From: Sulfurovaceae bacterium
GTDB taxonomy: Bacteria; Campylobacterota; Campylobacteria; Campylobacterales; Sulfurovaceae
Length of the DNA: 34,281 bases
Assembly (NCBI GenBank): GCA_016744315.1
Contig: JADGER010000007.1
Location: forward strand, 1-34,281
Reading direction: 5' to 3'
In this document: one piece after another, positions 27,742 through 34,281 of the stretch
Numbering within the stretch: position 1 is the stretch's first letter
Layout: each line of letters starts with the position of its first letter
Notes under the pieces: generated by a model
The model's database searches: none
The model's input: the letters and a program-made list of their open reading frames with translations, nothing else
Told to the model about the DNA's origin: nothing
Position numbers and translations under genes: made by a program

Positions 27742-30540
27742 ATGATAGATAACGCATCCATAGAGTCACTCAAAAGTACCATTGATATTGTTGATGTAGT
27801 TGGCAACTATATAGAACTACGAAAAGCAGGAGCTAATTATAAAGCTAATTGCCCCTTTCATGGAGAAAAAACTCCAAGCTTTGTAGTAAGCCCAAATAAG
27901 CAGATATATCACTGTTTTGGATGTTTAGCTCCTACCGAAGAGATTAGAACCAAGAATGGCTTAAAACAGATTCAAAATATTCAAGTTGATGATGAGGTTT
28001 TTAGCTCTAGTGGAAAACTCACTAAGGTTATTGAAAAACTCAAACATAAGCCTCAATATAAGATGTTGCAATTTAAAACTGATTTAATCAATAGTTGGTC
28101 TACTTTTACAGCCAACCATGATATGTTGATTGTCTCCAAAGAGGAGGCTTTTGAAAAGTTACCTTATATTCGTGTGGAAAAAAATAGACCCCAAAAGTTT
28201 TATGCTGTAATCAAAAAACGAAAACATCTAAAACCAATTACACTAGAGAGTAAAATTGCTTTTGCCCAAGATGTAAAAAAGGGAGATTACTTTTTATATC
28301 CTGTAGATAGAGATACTTTAGAAATAGACACAATAGAGCTAGACTCTTTTTGGGAAAATAAAAAATTTGGTCCATCTCCTATTAAAATTAAATCTGTAAA
28401 TATAACTTCTGATTTAATGTGGATGTTTGGACTCTTTGTTGCTGAGGGTAGTACATATAGAGGTGGTATTAAATTTTCTTTACACTCTAAAGAGTTAAAT
28501 TATGCAAAAAGAGTTATTAAGATTTTAAAAAAGAGCTTTTCTAAGAATGCTTCTCTTTTTTATCCTAGAAATAGAAAAAACTCTTTGGAGGTAACTTGTT
28601 CTAGCACTAATTTAGAATATATTTTTAAAGAACTTTTTTCTAAGGGTGCAGAGAATAAGAGCTATCCTTATTACTTTAATTACTTAAAAAAAGAGTATAG
28701 AGAAGCTCTCTTTTGTGGTTTAATGGATGGAGATGGCTATTATGCAAGAGATAGCTATACAACTATTAGCCAAACACTAGCATACTCTTTGATTGATTTA
28801 TCTATTAGCTTAGAGAAGATACCTGCTCTTTATAGATACTCTGCCTATCAAGATAAACATGGAGTCAATCATAAAAAAAGTTATGAAATACTATTTAAAA
28901 AAAGAGAATCATTAAAGAGCTTTTTTGAAGAAATTTATGGTGTAAAATATCTTTTTATGAGAGTAAAAGAGATTAAAAATGCACCTAAAGAAGAGTTTGT
29001 TTATGATATTACCGTTGATGACTCTAGTCACACATTTTTAACCAAAAACTTTTTGGTAGGAAATTGTGGGGTTGGCGGTGATAGCATAAAATTTGTGATG
29101 GAAATAGAAAAACTTAGCTATCCTGAAGCGATAGAAAAATTAGCCTCTACTTATAATTTTAGTCTGCAATATACCCAAGGAAGTAGTGATTATAGTGAGT
29201 CTAAACGCATCTTAGAATCACTTCAAAAATGGTATGTTAAGAATTTAGACTTTAATAAATCTGCTAGAGAATATCTTTATGATAGAGGCATTAGCAATAA
29301 TTCTATAGAAGCATTTGAAATAGGATTTGTGGGTGGAGGTGGAGAGGTTATGAAATTTCTTTCATCTAACCTTTTTCCTCTTCCTCAAGCACATGAAGCA
29401 GGAGTTATAGCCCAAGGGGAGAAAAAAGAATTTTATGCAAGACTCACCCAAAGAGTTACCTTTCCTATTTATTCTTCTAATGGTTCTATTGTAGGCTTTG
29501 GGGGAAGAACGCTAGGGAATCATCCCGCCAAATATATCAATTCCCCACAAACAAAATTATTTAATAAATCTCGTTTACTCTATGGGTATCATAGAGCTAA
29601 AGAGAGTATTTATGCTCATAAAAAGATTATTATATGTGAAGGGTATTTGGATGTAGTGATGTTCCATCAAGCAGGATTTACACAAGCTGTAGCTACGCTT
29701 GGTACTGCTCTTACCCTAGAACATCTTCCTCTTTTGAGAAAAGGCTCACCTGAGATTATATTAGCGTATGATGGAGATGGTGCAGGAGTTACAGCTGCAT
29801 TAAAAGCTGCACAAATCCTTACCACAGGAGGTTTTGATGGAGGTGTAGTACTTTTTCCTAATGGTCAAGACCCAGCAGATATGATAGCTAATGGACAAAG
29901 TGAACTTGTGGCAAAACTCCTAAGAGAAGCCAAACCTCTTATTCCTTTTATATTAGAAACCATAGCCAATAGCTATAATCTCTCTGACCCAAGAGCCAAA
30001 GAGAGTGCTTTTGCTGATATTAAAAAGTTTTTGGAAACATTGAGTACAATTATGCAAGATGCCTATATTCCTACAGCAGCTAGCTATTTGGGTATATCAC
30101 CCAACCTCTTTGGTAAATCTACCACTATAGCCCAAGCCCATGATAACTTAACAATAGCCAGAGAAGATATAGCACAACTAAGTATTCTAAAGACTCTTTT
30201 GGAAAATCCTTATCTTATAGATGATGTGCTAAATGTAATGGATGGGAGTATGTTTGGTTCTTACCAAAATCTTTTTACTCTGCTTCTTGATAATCAAAAA
30301 GACCATCCTGCCCTTATGGGATTAGCCGTAGATGATACACTTCAGGTACTCAGCAAAGAAGAACTCAAAGTTTCATTACGAAGTTTTTTAATCCGTCAAT
30401 ACAATCTTATGCTCAAAGAGATTGTGACTGATGGTAATATTAATTTTGCTAAAAAAAGCTTTTTGATGCGAAAAATAAAAAGTGATATACTCCCAAGACT
30501 CAAACGAGGAGAATTAGTAGTGTTTAAAAAACTGCTTTAG
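27742..30540 (+). CDS. dnaG: DNA primase DnaG, interrupted by an intein
   Basis: This primase makes RNA primers for replication. The 932-codon ORF encodes a precursor. Removing the 381-aa intein (residues 61-441) gives a mature protein of 551 aa, normal for DnaG. The CHC2 zinc domain is at the N-terminus: C37, H40, C58 and, after splicing, C442 (HCFG joined to CGVGGD). The TOPRIM catalytic core is intact, with E633 in CEGYLD and D677/D679 in YDGDGAG (mature E252, D296, D298). The C-terminal helicase-binding region is divergent, as usual. The start at MIDNASIESLKS matches the family N-terminus. Because primase is essential, splicing must be efficient. The gene is divergent from gltX, and a metal efflux operon follows about 95 nt downstream. 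Confidence 0.95.
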   Translation: MIDNASIESLKSTIDIVDVVGNYIELRKAGANYKANCPFHGEKTPSFVVSPNKQIYHCFGCLAPTEEIRTKNGLKQIQNIQVDDEVFSSSGKLTKVIEKLKHKPQYKMLQFKTDLINSWSTFTANHDMLIVSKEEAFEKLPYIRVEKNRPQKFYAVIKKRKHLKPITLESKIAFAQDVKKGDYFLYPVDRDTLEIDTIELDSFWENKKFGPSPIKIKSVNITSDLMWMFGLFVAEGSTYRGGIKFSLHSKELNYAKRVIKILKKSFSKNASLFYPRNRKNSLEVTCSSTNLEYIFKELFSKGAENKSYPYYFNYLKKEYREALFCGLMDGDGYYARDSYTTISQTLAYSLIDLSISLEKIPALYRYSAYQDKHGVNHKKSYEILFKKRESLKSFFEEIYGVKYLFMRVKEIKNAPKEEFVYDITVDDSSHTFLTKNFLVGNCGVGGDSIKFVMEIEKLSYPEAIEKLASTYNFSLQYTQGSSDYSESKRILESLQKWYVKNLDFNKSAREYLYDRGISNNSIEAFEIGFVGGGGEVMKFLSSNLFPLPQAHEAGVIAQGEKKEFYARLTQRVTFPIYSSNGSIVGFGGRTLGNHPAKYINSPQTKLFNKSRLLYGYHRAKESIYAHKKIIICEGYLDVVMFHQAGFTQAVATLGTALTLEHLPLLRKGSPEIILAYDGDGAGVTAALKAAQILTTGGFDGGVVLFPNGQDPADMIANGQSELVAKLLREAKPLIPFILETIANSYNLSDPRAKESAFADIKKFLETLSTIMQDAYIPTAASYLGISPNLFGKSTTIAQAHDNLTIAREDIAQLSILKTLLENPYLIDDVLNVMDGSMFGSYQNLFTLLLDNQKDHPALMGLAVDDTLQVLSKEELKVSLRSFLIRQYNLMLKEIVTDGNINFAKKSFLMRKIKSDILPRLKRGELVVFKKLL
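27922..29064 (+). mobile_element. Intein with LAGLIDADG homing endonuclease in DnaG
   Basis: This is an in-frame 381-aa intervening protein, residues 61-441. The splicing blocks are visible. Block A begins with nucleophile C61 (CLAPTEEIRT). Block B is T123-A-N-H126. Block F is VYDITVDDSSHTF with H430. Block G is NFLVGN ending in N441, followed by extein C442. The penultimate residue is Gly440, where His is usual. The endonuclease part has block C LFVAEG (E235) and block E LMDGDG (D331) with both catalytic acids, then a block H-like stretch at about 338-362. It is therefore a complete class 1 intein, apparently competent for splicing and homing. It lies exactly between G60 and the fourth zinc ligand of DnaG. 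No frameshift or stop is seen. Confidence 0.95.
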
Positions 30541-30583
30541 AGTAATTGTATCTTAAATCAAAAAACTAACTTAGCATATATAC

Positions 30584-30611
30584 TTTAGAAATAGTTAGAC
30601 TCGCCTATAAT
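30584..30611 (+). promoter_or_regulatory. Promoter of the RND efflux operon
   Basis: TATAAT (30606-30611) with TTTAGA (30584-30589) 16 nt upstream gives a reasonable sigma-70 promoter, starting near 30618 and leaving a short leader with SD AAAGGT before the small ORF. The spacer contains GTTAGAC..GCCTA, which recurs upstream of the outer membrane factor gene. Confidence 0.5.
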
Positions 30612-30635
30612 GAATCAACAACAAAAAGGTAAAGC

Positions 30636-30935
30636 ATGAAGTCTGCAAAGATAGGGGTACTACTATTTGTATTATCATTTTCTGCACTCCATGACATTTT
30701 TATCTCTACTGTAGATACTAAACATCCCAATATTTCTCATTATATAATGGAGAATGATACTCTACCTCAATGTACACAAATTAATGAAGTACATAATCTA
30801 CTACATTTTATTGCTATATTAGATTTTAGCCATATCTCTTTTGCTATTTCCAAAAATTTTACACTTTTATCAGAACAAACACTCCCTAATACAGCCCCCG
30901 ATATAGAAAATTCATATAAACCGCCTATAGTCTAA
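30636..30935 (+). CDS. Small exported protein heading the metal efflux operon
   Basis: This 99-aa protein has a hydrophobic N-terminus (about residues 5-17) that could be a signal peptide cleaved after SFSA. The remainder is polar and has several histidines (for example H19, H29, H35) and one cysteine (C46). I do not recognise its family. By size, export signal and place as first gene before a CzcC/CzcB/CzcA-type set, it recalls CzcI, a small periplasmic protein of czcICBA operons. That is an analogy from context, not a sequence match. It has a good SD (AAAGG) and a promoter just upstream. It could bind metal in the periplasm or tune pump expression. Confidence 0.6.
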   Translation: MKSAKIGVLLFVLSFSALHDIFISTVDTKHPNISHYIMENDTLPQCTQINEVHNLLHFIAILDFSHISFAISKNFTLLSEQTLPNTAPDIENSYKPPIV

Positions 30936-30971
30936 AACTACATTATTCAAATAATTTTCCATCCATAGTTT

Positions 30972-30992
30972 TGTTAGACAATGAGCCTAACA
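30972..30992 (+). repeat. Small hairpin between the leader ORF and the TolC-family gene
   Basis: TGTTAG (30972-30977) and CTAACA (30987-30992) form a 6-bp stem with a 9-nt loop, 28 nt before the next start codon. It could moderate expression of the pump genes relative to the small ORF, or it could mark a second regulator site (GTTAGAC-GCCTA motif). Confidence 0.35.
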
Positions 30993-31019
30993 TACTTTTA
31001 TACATCATAAAGGACGACA

Positions 31020-32210
31020 ATGAAATATATCATTCTATTGAGTATACTTATAGAACTAAGTTATGCCAATACAATAACCCTAGAGAATATTATCACATCG
31101 AGTAAAAAACATAATAAGTTTATAAAATCACTTGATCAAAAGAGTATTGCCCAAGAAGCAAAAAACCAAGCAGACACTGCTTCAGATCCTATGGAACTTT
31201 TTGTAGTAGGAACAAAAGCTTATCCTACTAATGCACCTCATGATTATGAGTATGGTGCAGGTCTCTCCAAAAAGATTCTCCTTGATACTATTCAAGCCAA
31301 AGAGCAGATGATAACACGACTCAACAACCAAGCAGGACAACTAGAAGAAGAGTTACAGATACGCAATTTTCACCAAAATATCAAAAACCTCTACCATCAA
31401 CACTGTGTTGACCTCAATGATTATCAAAGCTTTATAGAAAATTATAATGACTTTGATAAACTCTATAGCAAAAAAGAAAAAGCCTATAACTATCAAGAGA
31501 TTTCAAAAACAGAACTTATGCAATTAGCCATAGAAAAAAACACTCTTTTTGCACAGCTCCAACAGAGTAAAAGAAGACAAGAACAATCCAAAAAATCCCT
31601 ACTCCTACAGGCTCATATACCCTATAGTCCAAAAAGTAAGCTCTCTTGTTCTGATAGATTCCCTATAAAAGAGAGTGTTACTCTTCCTAAAGAGCAATTT
31701 AAACTCTCTACACAAGCCTATCAAAAGCGTATAGAAAGTACAAAAGAAACTATGCAGAGATATAGTTCTGTGATAGATTCTGTAGACTTAAATGTACAAT
31801 ATGACAAAGAAATAGATATGGAAAAATATAGCATAGGTTTTTCACTACCACTTAATTTTACAAGTAAACGCTCAGAAAAAGAACGGGTGGCAGCCTTGTA
31901 TCAAGAGCGTGCTACAAGCCTAAAACACGAAGAAAATATACACCAAAAAAAGAGTCAAATACTCTATCTTAAAGAAAAAATTAGAAGCAAAGCTATAATG
32001 ATAAACTCTATAAAAAAGAATATCCAAGAGTATCATACTCAACTACTCCCACTTATCAAAAAAAGTTATGCCTTGGGTGAGAGTTCGGTTATTGAATATC
32101 TTCTTAATAGACAAAAATTCTACCAACTTAAACAAGAACTTTATATGACCCAAAGAGAGTACTATCAAACTCTTTTTATACTCTATTCAATAAGCGAAAC
32201 AAAGGAATAA
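31020..32210 (+). CDS. TolC-family outer membrane efflux protein
   Basis: This is the outer membrane channel of a tripartite RND efflux pump. The 396-aa protein starts with a signal peptide (hydrophobic residues 4-14, likely cleavage near SYA-NT). It then consists mostly of long, heptad-rich helices (for example residues about 85-190 and 290-385), typical of the periplasmic alpha-barrel of TolC/CzcC proteins. Two structural repeats, each of coiled-coil plus strands, can be made out. It has SD AAAGGA 6 nt before the ATG and is followed after 3 nt by the adaptor gene. The substrate is not readable from this subunit. Confidence 0.85.
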   Translation: MKYIILLSILIELSYANTITLENIITSSKKHNKFIKSLDQKSIAQEAKNQADTASDPMELFVVGTKAYPTNAPHDYEYGAGLSKKILLDTIQAKEQMITRLNNQAGQLEEELQIRNFHQNIKNLYHQHCVDLNDYQSFIENYNDFDKLYSKKEKAYNYQEISKTELMQLAIEKNTLFAQLQQSKRRQEQSKKSLLLQAHIPYSPKSKLSCSDRFPIKESVTLPKEQFKLSTQAYQKRIESTKETMQRYSSVIDSVDLNVQYDKEIDMEKYSIGFSLPLNFTSKRSEKERVAALYQERATSLKHEENIHQKKSQILYLKEKIRSKAIMINSIKKNIQEYHTQLLPLIKKSYALGESSVIEYLLNRQKFYQLKQELYMTQREYYQTLFILYSISETKE

Positions 32211-32213
32211 ATT

Positions 32214-33296
32214 ATGAAAAATATTATCACACCTATCACACTCTTAACTTTTTTTATCTACTCTCTTCAAGCACAAGAGATTATACTTAGCAAAAAACAA
32301 CTAGATAATTGGCAAATTAAAACAGCCAAAGCTATTACTGCAACACAACTTCCTCTAGGTAAGTTTATCGTAGAAGTCTCTACGCCACCATCCCTGCTCT
32401 CTACTATCTCTTTGCCTTTTGAAGCTAATGTAAAAAAGCTCTTTGTAGCGAACTACCAAAAGGTAAAAAAAGGGCAAATATTAGCTGAGGTAACAGGAAC
32501 ACAATGGATAGCAACCCAACAAAAAGCAATTTCTGATGCCATAGAACTTCGCCATCATACACACTTAGCCAAAAGAAAAGCAATACTTTGCAAAGAGAAT
32601 ATCATACCAAAAAAAGAGTGTGTAGCTGCCAATGCCGAACTCAAAGCAGACCAAATTAAAATAGTAGCATCCAAAGCTCTATTACAAAGTTATGGAGCAA
32701 GCAAAGAGACTATAAATACTCTGATAAATGATCTTGTACTCTCTCCTACTATCGCACTCAAAAGCCCAGTTGAAGGTCATATTATAACACTCAACGCATC
32801 AGCAGGCAAAAGTACAAGCCCCTCTGATGCTCTCTTTATCATAAAAAAAGAGGGTGAATTATGGCTAGAATCTGATATAGAAGCGACTAGGACAACCCAA
32901 CTCAAAGAGGGACAAAAAGTCCATATCACACTAGCTAATCAGAGTTTTGATACTACTATTTTACAACTCTCACCCACTGTTAATCCTCGTAACCAAACAC
33001 GCCATGTACGGTTTTTAGTTCCCAATGGCGTAGAACTCCTTTCTGGATTACGAAGTAGTGCTAATATTAATCAAACTCTTCCTAGTCTTAAAATTGCAAA
33101 AACGTCTATTATCAATCATGAATCAAACTCTATACTTTTTATCAAAACAGAGAAGGGATTTAATTCTGTAATTGTAAAGGTTTTAGGTGAAAAAGTAGGT
33201 TACTATTTTATTGCCAAAACTCCTGAACTAGAAGGTGAAATAGCCACAACTTCTGTAGCTATACTCAAAAACCTTTTAGGAGGAGATGATGAATAA
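32214..33296 (+). CDS. RND efflux periplasmic adaptor (CusB/CzcB type)
   Basis: This is the membrane fusion protein linking the inner membrane pump to the outer membrane channel. The 360-aa protein has an N-terminal signal peptide (about residues 1-20, ending SLQAQ). A lipoyl-like half-motif (PFEANVKKLFVANYQKVKKG, about 68-87) leads into a short alpha-hairpin (about 95-160). The second lipoyl half (SPVEGHIITLNASAGKSTS) and a beta-barrel domain follow (about 215-290). There is no His/Met-rich metal-binding N-terminus like that of CusB. The last 8 nt overlap the pump gene start. Confidence 0.86.
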   Translation: MKNIITPITLLTFFIYSLQAQEIILSKKQLDNWQIKTAKAITATQLPLGKFIVEVSTPPSLLSTISLPFEANVKKLFVANYQKVKKGQILAEVTGTQWIATQQKAISDAIELRHHTHLAKRKAILCKENIIPKKECVAANAELKADQIKIVASKALLQSYGASKETINTLINDLVLSPTIALKSPVEGHIITLNASAGKSTSPSDALFIIKKEGELWLESDIEATRTTQLKEGQKVHITLANQSFDTTILQLSPTVNPRNQTRHVRFLVPNGVELLSGLRSSANINQTLPSLKIAKTSIINHESNSILFIKTEKGFNSVIVKVLGEKVGYYFIAKTPELEGEIATTSVAILKNLLGGDDE

Positions 33297-34281
33297 GCTT
33301 ATAGGTTTTGCTCTTGCTCAGAGACTCTTTTTCTCTTTGCTTGCCATAGTAATATTGGGATTTGGTATCAAGTCATACAATGAACTCCCCATAGATGCAT
33401 TCCCTGACATCTCACCTACACAGGTCAAAATTATTATTAAATCAAGTGGTATGACTCCTGAAGAAATAGAGTCTCGTATCACTATTCCTATAGAAATGAA
33501 AATGGTAGGTATTCCTTATGAAACTGTAATGCGGTCTACTTCCAAATATGGACTCTGTGACATCACCATAGATTTTGAAGATGGCACAGATATATACTGG
33601 GCAAGACAACAAGTTTCAGAGAGGTTAGCAGATATAAAAGAGTCTTTGCCTAGTAATATAGAAGGAGGACTCGCGCCTATCTCTACTCCCCTTAGTGATA
33701 TTTTGATGTTTACCATCGAATCAAAGACCCTTTCTCTTAGTGAAAAACGAAGTCTCTTAGATTGGATTATCTCGCCAAAAATTCGTTCTGTCGCAGGTGT
33801 AGCAGAAGTAAATGCTCTTGGTGGAAAAGTCAAGACTTATGAAGTCATACCAAACCTAGATAAAATGCGTACTATGGGTATTACCCTTGACCAACTCTTT
33901 GAAGCTCTCCATGAGAATAACCAAAATGACGGTACAGGACGCGTTTCACAAGGAGTAGAAAGTATACTTGTACGAAGCGTAGGCAGACTTAAATCATTAG
34001 AAGAAATAGCCTCTTTGCCCGTTACCAAAAAAGATAATAAAGTTATTACTATAGCCGAAATAGCCAGAGTAGAAATAGGGCATCTTACTCGTGCTGGATT
34101 TGTAAGTAAAAATGGTGAGGGGGAAGCAGTTCAAGGATTAGTCTTAGGACTCAAAGGCTCTAATACAGCTAAAGTTTTGGAAAATGTTAAAGTTGAATTA
34201 GCAAAACTAGAACCAATGCTTCCAGAAAATACAAAAATAGATATTTTTTATGATCGTTCCGATTTAGTTAATTTAGCCACA
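33289..34281 (+). CDS. Heavy-metal RND efflux pump (CzcA/CusA family), partial
   Basis: This ORF is missing from the ORF track because it runs off the window with no stop. I translated 331 open codons. It opens with MNKLIGFALAQRLFF, a first membrane helix, then YNELPIDAFPDIS, a signature of the HME subfamily of RND pumps. The periplasmic porter region follows (for example RSVAGVAEVNALGGK). Full-length members have about 1,030 aa, so only a third is visible. The helix-4 residues that predict metal specificity lie beyond the edge. A perfect AGGAGG SD (33278-33283) is 5 nt from the chosen ATG. An ATG 3 nt earlier is too close to it. It probably exports a divalent or monovalent metal ion by proton exchange. 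Confidence 0.9.
   Translation, partial: MNKLIGFALAQRLFFSLLAIVILGFGIKSYNELPIDAFPDISPTQVKIIIKSSGMTPEEIESRITIPIEMKMVGIPYETVMRSTSKYGLCDITIDFEDGTDIYWARQQVSERLADIKESLPSNIEGGLAPISTPLSDILMFTIESKTLSLSEKRSLLDWIISPKIRSVAGVAEVNALGGKVKTYEVIPNLDKMRTMGITLDQLFEALHENNQNDGTGRVSQGVESILVRSVGRLKSLEEIASLPVTKKDNKVITIAEIARVEIGHLTRAGFVSKNGEGEAVQGLVLGLKGSNTAKVLENVKVELAKLEPMLPENTKIDIFYDRSDLVNLAT

Noticed and set aside
27922-29064. Group I or II intron, or a frameshifted insertion, as the explanation for the long dnaG
   Set aside because: The reading frame is open throughout, and intein splicing blocks sit at both edges with Cys1 and Asn-Cys junctions. An intron would not keep an in-frame protein fusion with these residues.
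1-34281. CRISPR arrays, insertion sequences or further defence genes
   Set aside because: No regularly spaced direct repeats, transposase motifs or IS-like terminal repeats were seen. The type III R-M pair is the only defence system visible.

Overview
The window looks like part of a chromosome of a member of the Campylobacterota (epsilonproteobacteria), probably a Sulfurovum/Sulfurimonas-like chemolithotroph. The main evidence is the complex I operon. It has the gene order nuoA-B-C-D-(small E-like)-(F replacement)-G-G-H-I-J-K-L-M-N, no canonical NADH-binding NuoE/NuoF, and two consecutive NuoG paralogues. AT-rich, tightly packed genes, often with TAATG or ATGA junctions, fit this assignment. 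The genus is an inference, since no marker gene settles it.

Layout. (1) 1-4.7 kb: a tRNA-Ala(GGC) followed by a two-gene type III restriction-modification system (mod, res) on the + strand, ending at a palindromic, probably bidirectional terminator. (2) 4.7-22.2 kb: a 15-gene complex I operon on the - strand, transcribed from nuoA (22161) to nuoN (4721). (3) 22.3-27.7 kb: housekeeping genes. A membrane-anchored rhodanese and nadA lie on +, and hemN, argF and gltX on -. nadA and hemN converge on a shared hairpin that contains both stop codons. (4) 27.7-30.5 kb: dnaG (primase), divergent from gltX, whose zinc-ribbon motif is interrupted by a complete 381-aa intein carrying a LAGLIDADG endonuclease. 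(5) 30.6 kb to the end: a heavy-metal-type RND efflux operon made of a small exported protein, a TolC-family outer membrane factor, a periplasmic adaptor and a CzcA/CusA-type pump. The pump gene runs off the window and is absent from the ORF track.

Two things stand out. First, the DnaG intein sits exactly before the fourth zinc ligand of the CHC2 zinc-binding domain. Primase therefore cannot have its native zinc site until the intein is removed, and the intein's own catalytic Cys1 takes the place of the missing ligand. That arrangement could make splicing sensitive to zinc or redox state. Second, the complex I electron-input arm is rebuilt. NuoE is replaced by a protein with no cysteine, and NuoF by a fusion of a NuoF-like Fe-S remnant with a GltD/NfnB-like flavoprotein. 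Two tandem NuoG proteins both keep full sets of Fe-S ligands. Either an NAD(P)H-linked flavoprotein or a ferredoxin-type donor could feed this enzyme.

Gene families were assigned by reading motifs and gene order by eye. No database search was run. No gap between genes exceeds 300 bases.
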